A stretch of 64,000 nt of DNA, taken from contig NZ_JAINVH010000010.1 in the NCBI RefSeq assembly GCF_020400825.1, positions 1-64,000 of the forward strand. The letters are read 5' to 3'. Of this stretch, positions 1 through 7,850 are shown in pieces. A program made the translations under genes and the position numbers. The notes under the pieces were generated by a model. It was not told the origin of the DNA and made no database searches. It saw nothing but the letters and a program-made list of their open reading frames with translations. Position 1 is the stretch's first letter, and every line of letters begins with the position of its first letter. The DNA is from Streptomyces sp. HPF1205. GTDB lineage: Bacteria > Actinomycetota > Actinomycetes > Streptomycetales > Streptomycetaceae.

Positions 1-201
1 CGCGTCGTTGAAGGTGATGTCACCCTGGATCGAGGCGGCGGCGGAACTGCTCGACGAGGGACCGGGGCTGGAGTCGGAGGACGAGGAACCGCCGCCCGCT
101 CCGCTCTTGCTGCAGGCGCTCGCGGTGGCGACGACGGCGATCACCATCGCGGCGGCGCCCCAGCGCGCGATCCTTTTTCCGCCGGACCTCATATGACGCA
201 T
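1..201 (-). CDS. Lipoprotein, N-terminal fragment (possible ABC solute-binding protein)
   Basis: Only the first 67 codons are inside the window; the gene continues beyond position 1. The N-terminus is a lipoprotein signal: basic residues (MRHMRSGGKR), a hydrophobic stretch, then a lipobox ending at Cys30 (TASAC). A long Ser/Gly/Pro linker typical of Streptomyces exported lipoproteins follows, then the start of a folded domain (GDITFND). ATG at 201 is chosen because AGGATG lies about six bases upstream; ATG at 210 is an alternative. The three LacI-type operator-like sites upstream suggest a sugar-regulated gene, so a carbohydrate ABC transporter solute-binding protein is a reasonable inference. 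The substrate cannot be read from this fragment. Confidence 0.7.
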   Translation of the reverse strand, partial: MRHMRSGGKRIARWGAAAMVIAVVATASACSKSGAGGGSSSSDSSPGPSSSSSAAASIQGDITFNDA

Positions 202-238
202 GATGTACATCCTGTTCGAGAAGGGCCTTTAGTGGCCT

Positions 239-250
239 GTTAGCGCTCAC
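239..250. promoter_or_regulatory. LacI-family operator-like site 1
   Basis: GTTAGCGCTCAC lies 38 bases upstream of the lipoprotein start. It carries the central AGCGCT core seen in many actinobacterial LacI-family operators. Its proximity to the start codon suits repression. Confidence 0.45.
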
Positions 251-504
251 GCTCATGGGAGCAGGGCAATTTGTCGCCAACGGCCGGTACCTCGCGGCCT
301 GAGCGGTGGGGGGTGGTGGTACAGACTCAGGTCGGGCAACAGCGCTTTTTGCTGGTCAGGCTCGCGCTCAGGGTTGTTGTCGCCCGTAGCCGCTTCCTTC
401 CACGGGTGGACTCGGGCTATCAGCCCCTCCCCGCGGTATGCCGGGTACGAAGCCCACCGGATCTTTTCCCCGTTGGTCCTGCGCTCCGTCGCTAGGCACA
501 GATT

Positions 505-516
505 GTTAGCGTTCAC
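505..516. promoter_or_regulatory. LacI-family operator-like site 2
   Basis: GTTAGCGTTCAC differs from site 1 at one base and has the same orientation. Confidence 0.35.
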
Positions 517-585
517 CGCCATGGCGTCAAGTGAGTTGCGCGGGCCGGCGGACCGACGGCGTGCGGCGAACGCGGACCGTTGGAA

Positions 586-597
586 GTGAGCGCTCAC
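586..597. promoter_or_regulatory. LacI-family operator-like site 3 (perfect palindrome)
   Basis: GTGAGCGCTCAC is a perfect 12-bp palindrome with the same core as sites 1 and 2 and resembles a symmetrised lac operator. It lies about 385 bases upstream of the lipoprotein gene, so looping between sites is possible. Confidence 0.45.
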
Positions 598-746
598 AAC
601 AGACCCCAGGGGCCACTGCGGCCCGGTGCGCGGCCGGGGGCGGCCGAGCCGGCGGTCCGCCCGCGGCGCCGGGACCGCCCGCCGCGTCGCAGAGCCCGCG
701 GGGCGGCGCCGGGAAGCCGGGCACTGCGCGGGGAGCCGGCCGCGCG

Positions 747-1751
747 TCATACCGCGCCGGGTGCGCCGCCGCCTCCCAGGCCGCCCGCCAGGAGGAGGCT
801 GCCCAGCTCCGTGCAGGAGTGGCGGACCTCCTTACCGGTGCGGACCGTCGTGACCAGGCCAGCCGCGCGCAGCGTCTTGGCGTGGGTCGAGGCGGAGGCG
901 ACGCTGATGCCGAGCGTACCGGCCAGGGCCGTCGTCGTGTGCGGGTCGACGAGCAGGTGGAGCACGTGGGCCCGGGTCGGGCCGAGAAGCGCGGCCAGCG
1001 GGTCCTCCAGGTCGTCCGGCGGGGGCACCAGTGGCAGGGGCGTGAGCGCGGGGTAGACGAGCAGCAGCGAGCCGTCGGGGTGCCGCGTCCGGAGCGGAGC
1101 GCCGCGCCAGAGCAGCGAGGGCAGCAGGGTCAGCCCCCGGCCCTCCAGCGGGATGCTCGCCGGGCGTGGCCCGGGCAGCCGCAGGTCGGCCCCGGACCAG
1201 GTCGCCCCCGGCACCAGCCCGGCCAGCATCGCCCGCAGCCCTTGCCGCTGCTGGACTTGGCCGCGCCAGGCGACGTCCGCGGCGAATCCCACGCGCACCC
1301 GCGGCCACCAGGGTTCCACGACCGCGTGGTGAACCGTCGCGAGTCGGCCGATCAGCTCGCGCCAGGCGCGCCCTTCGTGACGCTCCAGCGCGGTGGTCCA
1401 CGATCCGCGCCCGGCCGCCCGTCCCGCCCACAGCCGCCGCAGCTCGGCGGCGGCGCGCACCTGCGGGGTCGCGGCGACGGCGTCGAGGGCGTCGCCGATG
1501 CCGTCCAGCGGGGGATCCAGGAAGGTCGGCCCGAGGCCGTCCGGGCGCAGCAGTTCGAGCATCCGCCCGGCCGCCGTGCTCGCACGGGTGGTCAGCTCCG
1601 CGGTGGTGCTGCGGCGCCACCTGGCCAGAGAGGGATCGGGGGTCCCCGCGCGCAGCACCGCCAGCGCGAGCCCGGTCTCCACCAGCGGCGCCGGGCCGGG
1701 AGCGAAGCGCACACGCAGCAGGTCGTCGACGGTGAAGCGCAGGACGAGCAT
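747..1751 (-). CDS. ArsR-type winged-helix transcriptional regulator
   Basis: The 334-residue protein has a C-terminal winged-helix domain. Its TRAHVLHLLVDPHTTTALAGTLG segment (helices 1-2) and SVASASTHAKTLRAAGLV segment (recognition helix and wing) match the ArsR-type pattern of Streptomyces regulators that carry a long N-terminal domain. The N-terminal 230 residues are of unknown function; they begin MLVLRFTVDDLLRVRF and may sense a ligand. The ATG at 1751 was chosen because homologous regulators usually begin with this beta-strand motif. It is transcribed leftward and stands alone. The target is unknown. No metal-binding cysteine pair of classical metalloregulators is visible, so a metal-sensing role is not supported. 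Confidence 0.8.
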   Translation of the reverse strand: MLVLRFTVDDLLRVRFAPGPAPLVETGLALAVLRAGTPDPSLARWRRSTTAELTTRASTAAGRMLELLRPDGLGPTFLDPPLDGIGDALDAVAATPQVRAAAELRRLWAGRAAGRGSWTTALERHEGRAWRELIGRLATVHHAVVEPWWPRVRVGFAADVAWRGQVQQRQGLRAMLAGLVPGATWSGADLRLPGPRPASIPLEGRGLTLLPSLLWRGAPLRTRHPDGSLLLVYPALTPLPLVPPPDDLEDPLAALLGPTRAHVLHLLVDPHTTTALAGTLGISVASASTHAKTLRAAGLVTTVRTGKEVRHSCTELGSLLLAGGLGGGGAPGAV

Positions 1752-1921
1752 GGCCGTTCCCCTCTCGACCGGACCCCCATGGGCCGACAAGGATCCCGCC
1801 AGCCTGGCACGTTTCCGTTCCCGGCGGAAGGCGCGCCGCCGGCGGCCCGCGGCACCGCGCCCGTCGCCCGCCCGACCCGCGCGGATCGGGCGGGCGACGG
1901 GCGGACGGCACGACCGGACGG

Positions 1922-4654
1922 TCAGTGGCAACCCACGTCGTAGGAGCCGTTGCCGGAGTCGGCGGCCGGGTCGCTGGAGACGGTCAGGCCGATGTACGGG
2001 TGCTCCCGGTCGGTGGTGAAGGTGAAGCTGTCGGTGAAGGTGTAACTCTGCGCCCCCTTGGGGAGTCGCGCGGTCTGCGGGGCCATGGTGACGGCGCCCT
2101 GCGGGGTCCCCGTGGCGCTGCGCCACCACGTCAGGTGCAGCGTTCCCGCTGCGGTGCCGTCGTACCGCACGAGCACCGTCGCGGTCGCCGTGCGGCGCTT
2201 GCCGTTGGAGCACTGGAAGCCCGTGAAGGACAGGGACGACACATGCGGTCCGGCCGCCGGCCGGGAGGGCTTCGCCGGGGCGGTGGAGGCGGGGGTGGCC
2301 GGCACGGTGGTGGGGTCGGCCGCCGGGGCGGTCGTGGCGGGGACGGTCGTGGCCGGGGCGGCGGGTGTCGAGGCCGCGGCCGTGCGGGACGCTGACGCGG
2401 ACGGGTGGGCGCCCGGGGAAGCCGCGGCCGTCGTGGCCGGCGGTGCGGCGCTCACCGGCCCCTGCGCCCGCACGGTCGGGCCGGTCGGGCCGGGGTGCGC
2501 GGCCGCGGTACCCGAGTCCTTGCCGGACGCCGCCGCGGCGATGGCCACGGTGCCGACGACGACCACACCCGCGACGACGGCGGCGAGGATCTTCTGTCGC
2601 CGCCCGAAGCGGGGTCCGCGACCGCCCCCGGCGCCCGCCGCGTCGCCGCTCGTGCTGCCGCCCGCGGCGCCGCCGAAGCCGAAGGGGAACGGCGCGGGGG
2701 CCTGCCCCTGGCCGCCCTGCGCCGCCGCGGCCGCACCCTCACCGGCGGCCGGATCCCCGGTCGGGGCCGCGGCACGCGCGGCGAGTTGACGCCTGCCCCG
2801 CTCCTCCCAGCCCCCGCCGTAGGCCGCGACGGCGAGGGCGTCCAACTCGGCCGCGAACTCGGCCGCTCCGGAGGGGCGTCGGGCCGGTTCGCCGGCGGTG
2901 CCCCAGGCCACCAGCGGCCGTACGGGTGCGGGAACCGCGTCATGGCGCGCCGGGGCCCGCGTGGAGCCCGTGCCCGGGTTCGGCGGCGCCCCGACGAGGC
3001 ACTCCTGGAAGCAGGCCGCCGCCGCGTACAGGTCACCGGCCACACTGGCCGGACCGCCCGCACGGCGCTCGGGACCGGTGTACGCGGTGTGCGCGGTGTG
3101 CCCGGCGTTCTCGGTGTGCCCGGCGTTCTCCGCGTGCTCGGCGCCGTCGGAGTCCTTGGCGTCTTTGCTGTCCGTGGTGTCCGTGGTGTCCGTGGTGTCC
3201 GTGGTGTCCGTGGTGTGCGAGGAAGTGGAGGTGTCCACGGGCGGGCCGTCGGTCTCCGCGCCGCGGGCGGCGAGGCCGAACCCGGCGAGTTTCACCGCCC
3301 CTTCCGGGGTGACGAGCACGTCGGCGGGCCGCAGGTCGCGGTGGAGGACGCCCGCCGCGTGGGCGGCCGCGAGCCCCAGCAGGGTTCCCTTGAGGACGGC
3401 GAGCGCCGCCTCGGGGGTGGTGGGGCCGCCGGTCCGCAGCAATTCGTCCAGGCCGACGCCGTCGACCGCTTCCCCGACGAGCGCCGCGTGCCGCCCGTCC
3501 TCGACGTACGCGTGGACCCGGGCGAGGTACGGCGAGTCGAGCCCGCCGAGCGCCTCGGCCTCGCCCTCGAACACCTCGCGGAAGGCGGCGTCGCCTTCCA
3601 GCGCGGCCGGCAGGTACGTCAGCGCGACCGGCGTGCCGTCCGCCTCTCGGCGTGCCCGCACCGCGCGGCCGGAGCCGCGGACGCCCGGTGCCTCCTCGTG
3701 GACGTAGCCCGGCACCCGCCACGCCGTGTCGGACGCGGCGCCCTGCCCTCCCCCGTCGGCGCCGGACGGTCCTGCCGCCGGGGACACGTCTGCCGACGGC
3801 GGGGCGGCGGCCCGCTGCCGTCGGGTGCCCGGCGCAGTCTTCGCGGGGTTCGCCGGGTCCGCGGGGCTCGTGGGATTGGCGGCCTGGGTCCTCTTCGAGG
3901 ACGCCGCCCGCCTGCCCGGCCCTGAGCTGCCCGCTGCCGCGCCTGAACGCGCCGTGGCGGGAGCGCCTTTCCGCGCCCGCGCGCCACTCGACGCCGGCGC
4001 GGCCGCTGCCGCGGAACCAGCCGCCTTCTTCTTGCCACCGGCAGCCGCCTGCTCGCCCGGTTCCGCGTCCGCCGCGTCCGATGCTCCGGCCGATCCGCTG
4101 GTTCCGGTCGGCCCGTTCGCTCCGTTCGCCGCGGTCGCGGGTGCCGCGTTCGGGTCCGCGCTCTCCGGCGCCTTCGTACCGGACGTGCCGCGCGCCTGCC
4201 GGTCCTCGGCGGTCGGCGCCTGGTCGGGCGTCCGCGCGCTCCCCGTTCCGGACGGGGCCGCCTTCGCGGCGGCGCCCTTCCGCGCCCCCGTACCCGGTGT
4301 GCGCGGTGAACCCGACGTACCCGACGTACCCGAGGTGTCCGCCGCCGCTTTCGCGGTGGCCGCGGGCGCCGCGGGCGCCACCGCCGTCCGCTTCCCCGGC
4401 TTCGCACCGGCGGGCTTGTCCGCGGCCTGTCCCTGGTCCGCCGCCGCCTGCGCTTCGGAGGCCGGCGGCTTCGCGGGCGCCGACCCGGTGGGGCCGGAAG
4501 TGCGGTCGGTATCGGGGGCCGCGCCGGGCCCGGGCCGGGACCCGCGCGGCTTCGCCGGGGGCTTCGGGGCGGTGCGCCGCCGCCCGGTGGGCCGGGGTCG
4601 CCCTGCCGTTTCCTCGCCCTTGCCGGGTATGCCCGTGCCGTCGTGGTTGTCCAC
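1922..4654 (-). CDS. Membrane-anchored pseudokinase with secreted C-terminal domain
   Basis: The 910-residue protein has four parts. Residues 1-310 are disordered, rich in Ala, Pro, Gly, Thr and Lys. A Ser/Thr-kinase-like fold spans about 312-560. A single membrane segment lies near 689-710. A Thr/Ala/Pro linker then leads to a C-terminal domain of about 110 residues with two cysteines (QCSNGK and DVGCH). The kinase fold keeps the catalytic-loop HRD (H438-R439-D440), but the Asn is Asp445, the DFG aspartate is Gly458, and the VAxK lysine is Thr346. Catalysis is therefore unlikely, and a scaffold or sensor role is inferred. A run of DTT repeats interrupts the C-lobe. The GTG at 4654 is preceded by AGGGGCGG; longer in-frame starts run into unlikely low-complexity sequence. 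Confidence 0.85.
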   Translation of the reverse strand: MDNHDGTGIPGKGEETAGRPRPTGRRRTAPKPPAKPRGSRPGPGAAPDTDRTSGPTGSAPAKPPASEAQAAADQGQAADKPAGAKPGKRTAVAPAAPAATAKAAADTSGTSGTSGSPRTPGTGARKGAAAKAAPSGTGSARTPDQAPTAEDRQARGTSGTKAPESADPNAAPATAANGANGPTGTSGSAGASDAADAEPGEQAAAGGKKKAAGSAAAAAPASSGARARKGAPATARSGAAAGSSGPGRRAASSKRTQAANPTSPADPANPAKTAPGTRRQRAAAPPSADVSPAAGPSGADGGGQGAASDTAWRVPGYVHEEAPGVRGSGRAVRARREADGTPVALTYLPAALEGDAAFREVFEGEAEALGGLDSPYLARVHAYVEDGRHAALVGEAVDGVGLDELLRTGGPTTPEAALAVLKGTLLGLAAAHAAGVLHRDLRPADVLVTPEGAVKLAGFGLAARGAETDGPPVDTSTSSHTTDTTDTTDTTDTTDSKDAKDSDGAEHAENAGHTENAGHTAHTAYTGPERRAGGPASVAGDLYAAAACFQECLVGAPPNPGTGSTRAPARHDAVPAPVRPLVAWGTAGEPARRPSGAAEFAAELDALAVAAYGGGWEERGRRQLAARAAAPTGDPAAGEGAAAAAQGGQGQAPAPFPFGFGGAAGGSTSGDAAGAGGGRGPRFGRRQKILAAVVAGVVVVGTVAIAAAASGKDSGTAAAHPGPTGPTVRAQGPVSAAPPATTAAASPGAHPSASASRTAAASTPAAPATTVPATTAPAADPTTVPATPASTAPAKPSRPAAGPHVSSLSFTGFQCSNGKRRTATATVLVRYDGTAAGTLHLTWWRSATGTPQGAVTMAPQTARLPKGAQSYTFTDSFTFTTDREHPYIGLTVSSDPAADSGNGSYDVGCH
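3171..3215. repeat. Five tandem 9-bp repeats inside the pseudokinase gene
   Basis: The unit TCCGTGGTG occurs five times in perfect tandem. On the coding strand it reads as an Asp-Thr-Thr repeat in the kinase C-lobe. The period is a multiple of three, so copy-number change would keep the frame. Confidence 0.9.
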
Positions 4655-5179
4655 CTGATTCCGCCCCTCGCGCCGACCCTGTGGGAGGGGCCTGCTCGCA
4701 GCCCCTCGATGCCCTGTTCCGCTCCCGGTTCCCGCCGGCGGCCGGGCTGGTCCGCCGGGGCGCACGGCGACCAGTCCGCCCCCCATGAGCGGGCTGGTTT
4801 CGGCACGCGGGCAGGCCCGGGGGGCGTCCCGGGGCCGCGGGAGGAGCCGTGAGGGTCACGAGGGTACTGCCGATCGGCACCCGGGGCGGAATCGGGGTGA
4901 CTGTCCAACGACCGCGCAGGTCAGCGGCCCTGACGGCCCTCCAGCGGAGCCGGCCCCGCACCACGCCGCCGACGAAGCGGCGCACGGGGCCGTGCGCCAT
5001 CCCGCGCCTGCCCGGCGCCTCCCCGGAAAGGTGGAGGGAAAGGCGCCCGCGGTGCCGGACGGTACGGCGCGCGGTCGCGCGGGTCCGGGGTCGAGGCCGC
5101 GGCCCCGGACCCGGCCCCGGACCCGGACCCGGACCCGCGAGGACAGCACCCGGGCCGCCGCCGGGCGACGGCCCCGGGG
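4655..5179. other. Intergenic region with hairpin and CCGGAC repeats
   Basis: No gene is supported. The left half is upstream of the pseudokinase. The right part, just downstream of the phospholipase-D-like gene, holds a strong hairpin and short iterations of CCGGAC. Confidence 0.6.
5081..5112 (-). terminator. Hairpin downstream of the PLD-like gene
   Basis: GGGTCCGGGG (5081-5090) pairs perfectly with CCCCGGACCC (5103-5112) across a 12-base loop. It lies about 70 bases past the stop of the leftward PLD-like gene. No U-tract follows, as is usual in high-G+C actinomycetes. Confidence 0.5.
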
Positions 5180-6172
5180 TCAGGCTGGGGTGCCGCCCGC
5201 GTAGTCGCCGTCGAAGGTGGTCTCGATCGTGGTGGCCACGGACTCGGCCACGCCGGTCCCGGTGAGGATGAGGCCCAGCTCCCGGTTGTTGCTCAGCGAG
5301 TTGGAGCTGAGGTTCATGGAGCCGGCCTCCACCTGCTGGGTGGACAGGCCGTAGTCGGCGACCATCGCCTTGGCGTGGATGTAGAAGCCGTTGGGGTCGG
5401 AGTACCCGACGACCGTGCCTCCGGCCGCCTTGATCGCGGAGACCTCGGAGGAGTAGTCGGACGGGGTCTCCAGCACCACCCGGACGGCCACTCCGGCCTT
5501 GGCCCGCGCCACGATGGCGTTGACCACCGTGCTGTCGCTCAGCTCCAGTTCCTCGACGTCGAGCTTCGCGGTGGCGCCGTTGATCACCGTCAGCAGGCGG
5601 TTGCGGGAGTCGGTGGGCGACCACAGCAGGTGGTCGCCGTCGGTCGGGGTGATCGAGGTGCCCGCGTAGTCCGCGTTGAAGACCTTCTCGATCGAGGCGA
5701 CGTCACGGCTGTCGTCGTCGAAGACGCCGTAGTCGCGGCTGGTGGTGTAGTACTGCGAGGTCAGGTTGCCGGTGAGGATCAGCGACTCGGCGCCGTCCAC
5801 CGTGATCGTCTTCTGGTGGGTGTAGACGAAGGTGGAAGGCGACCACACCACGCCCACGCCCGCCGCGGTGAGGGCGTTGTACGCGGAGCTGTTGGCGGTC
5901 TTGTGCTGGCGGTCCAGAATGACGCGGACGGTGACGCCCTTCTGCTCCAGGGCTATGAGGTCGTCGACCGCGGTGGTGTCCTCCAGCTCGTACATGGTCA
6001 TGTCGAGCGAGGTGGTGGCCGAGTTGATGAAGCTGTAGATGGTGGGCTGGCTGCCGCTGCGCGAGAAGGCGAAGGCGGTATAGGTGGCGGCGTTCGCTGG
6101 TATGGCGGTGGCGAGCACGGCGCCGCCGGCCGCGAGGGCGGCGCCGGCGCGGCGGAGGACCTTCCACAGCAT
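5180..6172 (-). CDS. Secreted phospholipase D-like protein
   Basis: The 330-residue protein has a Sec signal peptide (residues 1-28, cleavage after ANA). Two HKD motifs of the phospholipase D superfamily are present: H119-x-K121-x4-D126 (THQKTITVD) and H266-x-K268-x4-D273 (IHAKAMVAD). The second motif is followed by SMNLSSNS, the usual Asn/Ser segment after HKD; the first is followed by TGNLTSQ. Both half-sites are complete, so a secreted phosphodiesterase is predicted, acting on phospholipid, nucleic acid or a cell-wall phosphodiester. The short length is nearer to minimal PLD/endonuclease members than to the roughly 500-residue Streptomyces PLD enzymes. It is a single leftward gene with its own 3' hairpin. 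Confidence 0.85.
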   Translation of the reverse strand: MLWKVLRRAGAALAAGGAVLATAIPANAATYTAFAFSRSGSQPTIYSFINSATTSLDMTMYELEDTTAVDDLIALEQKGVTVRVILDRQHKTANSSAYNALTAAGVGVVWSPSTFVYTHQKTITVDGAESLILTGNLTSQYYTTSRDYGVFDDDSRDVASIEKVFNADYAGTSITPTDGDHLLWSPTDSRNRLLTVINGATAKLDVEELELSDSTVVNAIVARAKAGVAVRVVLETPSDYSSEVSAIKAAGGTVVGYSDPNGFYIHAKAMVADYGLSTQQVEAGSMNLSSNSLSNNRELGLILTGTGVAESVATTIETTFDGDYAGGTPA

Positions 6173-6580
6173 GCGTGGCTCCTAGTCGAGGTGACGCTCG
6201 AACGGGGGAATGAGCGTGCACATGACACCACGCGCGTAGAACGCCGAGCAGGGGCGGGCGGGTGAAGATGTCGTAACGGGAAGGCGGCGCGCCGGGACGA
6301 ACGGGGCACAGCGCTGGTCGGAGGCGGTGCCGGCGGGCCGCGCGGTATCGCAAAATCTTCGTCTTGCCCGCGGCGGGCGCCTATTGCCGGGATCCCGGCG
6401 GCGCGGTCAGGCGTGCCGGCCGCGCCACCCGCTCCCGCCGCGGACGGCGACGGGCAGAGGCGCCCGGGACCGGCCGGCCACGCGCCCAATGCGACCACCA
6501 CACCCAGTCAGGGGGACCGGGACGGCGGCGAGCACGTCGAGGACCGCGGAGGCGGTGGTGCGCGGGATCCGCGCGACCGC

Positions 6581-6664
6581 GGCGCCGCGCAGGGGGGCCG
6601 GGCCGGCGCCGCGCAGGGGGGCCGGGCCGGCGCCGGGCAGGGGGGCCGGGCAGGCGCCGGGCGG
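6581..6664. repeat. 24-bp tandem repeat, 3.5 copies
   Basis: Units begin at 6581, 6605, 6629 and 6653 (the last partial) and start GGCGCCGSGCAGGGGGGCC. The first two copies are identical and the third differs at two positions. The block ends about 53 bases upstream of the -10-like element of the peroxidase gene. Confidence 0.85.
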
Positions 6665-6716
6665 TGCCCGCGCTGGCTCGGAGGAGCGCGCTGGCCCGGA
6701 GGAGGGAGCGCGTGGT

Positions 6717-6722
6717 CATAAT
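6717..6722 (+). promoter_or_regulatory. Putative -10 element of the dyp-encapsulin operon
   Basis: CATAAT is the only AT-rich hexamer near the operon start and would give a leader of about 30 bases before the GTG at 6759. No clear -35 element is visible. Confidence 0.35.
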
Positions 6723-6758
6723 GATCGGGAACCGCCGTCGACGCAGGAGAGCCCGGTT

Positions 6759-7850
6759 GTGACGTCCGCTTCCCCTCCCGGGGCCGAGCCGCAGGCCGTG
6801 CTCAGCCCTCTGACCACCGCAGCGATCTTCCTCGTGCTCACCGTCGACCCCGGTGGCGAGGAGCGCGTGCGCGACCTGCTCGCCAATCTGCCGGGACTGC
6901 GGCGGTCGGTCGGCTTCGGCTCCCCCGACGGCTCGTTGAGCTGCGTCGCCGGCATCGGCTCCGAGGCGTGGGACCGGCTGTTCGACTTCCCGCGCCCGGC
7001 CGGGCTGCATCCCTTCCGGGCGCTCGAAGGCGCCCGGCACCGCGCCCCGGCCACCCCGGGCGACCTGCTCCTCCACCTGCGGGCCACCCGCCTCGACCTG
7101 TGCTTCGCGCTGGCCGCGCTCGTCATGGAGCGGCTGGCCGGCGCGGTCACGCTCGCCGACGAGGTGCAGGGCTTCAAGTTCCTGGACTACCGCGACCTGC
7201 TGGGCTTCGTCGACGGCACCGAGAACCCGGTCGGGCGCGAGGCGCGCGAGGCGGTCCTCATCGGCGACGAGGACCCCGACCACGCCGGCGGCTCCTACGT
7301 CATCGTGCAGAAGTACCTGCACGACCTGGACGCCTGGAACGCCCTGCCCGTCGAGACGCAGGAAAGGATCATCGGCCGCCGCAAGACCTCCAACGTCGAG
7401 ATGGACGAGGAGGCCTCCCACGTCGGCCTGACCACGATCACCGGTCCGGACGGCGAGGAGCGGCAGATCCTGCGCGACAACATGCCCTTCGGCAGCCCGG
7501 GCCGCGGCGAGTTCGGCACGTACTTCATCGGCTACTCGCGCACCCCGGACGTCACCGAGGAGATGCTCGCCCACATGTTCCTCGGCAACGGGGCCGCGGC
7601 GTACGACCGGATCCTCGACTTCTCCACCGCCGTGACCGGCACCCTTTTCTACGTTCCGCCGGCCGGCTTCCTCGACGACCTGCCCGGGCCGCCGGCCGCC
7701 GGCGTCCTGACGGGGCGGCCGGCCCGGGAACCGGTTCCCGGCGCGGCCCCGCAGACCCTCGGGCCCGCGGGCGCGGCCCCCGCCACCCACCCGGCCGTCG
7801 GCGACGGCAGCCTCGGCATCGGCAACCTGAACAGGAGCACGACCCCGTGA
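6759..7850 (+). CDS. Encapsulin-targeted DyP-type heme peroxidase
   Basis: The 363-residue protein is a DyP-family peroxidase. The distal GxxDG motif is G149-F-V-D152-G153 (FVDGTENP). The proximal heme ligand is predicted to be H221 (SHVGLTTI), and the conserved distal Arg/Asn pair is R239 and N241 (ILRDNMPFG). After the fold ends near residue 315, a Pro/Ala linker leads to the tail DGSLGIGNLNRS, the standard cargo-loading peptide that docks inside encapsulin shells. The next gene encodes that shell and overlaps by four bases (GTGA), so cargo and shell are co-translated. The GTG start is supported by AGGAGA eight bases upstream. Expected role: peroxide-dependent oxidation inside a protein nanocompartment. 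Confidence 0.96.
   Translation: MTSASPPGAEPQAVLSPLTTAAIFLVLTVDPGGEERVRDLLANLPGLRRSVGFGSPDGSLSCVAGIGSEAWDRLFDFPRPAGLHPFRALEGARHRAPATPGDLLLHLRATRLDLCFALAALVMERLAGAVTLADEVQGFKFLDYRDLLGFVDGTENPVGREAREAVLIGDEDPDHAGGSYVIVQKYLHDLDAWNALPVETQERIIGRRKTSNVEMDEEASHVGLTTITGPDGEERQILRDNMPFGSPGRGEFGTYFIGYSRTPDVTEEMLAHMFLGNGAAAYDRILDFSTAVTGTLFYVPPAGFLDDLPGPPAAGVLTGRPAREPVPGAAPQTLGPAGAAPATHPAVGDGSLGIGNLNRSTTP

Larger units (their letters stand above)
202..746. other. Intergenic region with LacI-type operator-like sites
   Basis: No convincing gene is present; the open frames here are G+C-driven and lack ribosome-binding sites. The stretch is the upstream control region of the leftward lipoprotein gene. It holds three related motifs of the type GTKAGCGYTCAC, at 239-250, 505-516 and 586-597. 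Confidence 0.6.
6173..6758. other. Divergent intergenic region
   Basis: It separates the leftward PLD-like gene from the rightward peroxidase-encapsulin operon. It contains a 24-bp tandem repeat (6581-6664), a -10-like CATAAT at 6717-6722 and the AGGAGA ribosome-binding site at 6745-6750. No gene is supported. Confidence 0.6.

Noticed and set aside
253-750. Long minus-strand open frame upstream of the lipoprotein gene
   Set aside because: It is Arg/Pro-rich, lacks a ribosome-binding site and covers the operator-like sites. Such frames arise by chance in very G+C-rich DNA.
4856-5149. Small minus-strand frame in the hairpin region
   Set aside because: Its Val-Arg-Gly repeats follow the CCGGAC DNA repeat and no start signal is present.
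6381-7790. 469-codon minus-strand open frame
   Set aside because: It is antisense to the peroxidase gene, whose domains, start signal and coupling with encapsulin are certain.
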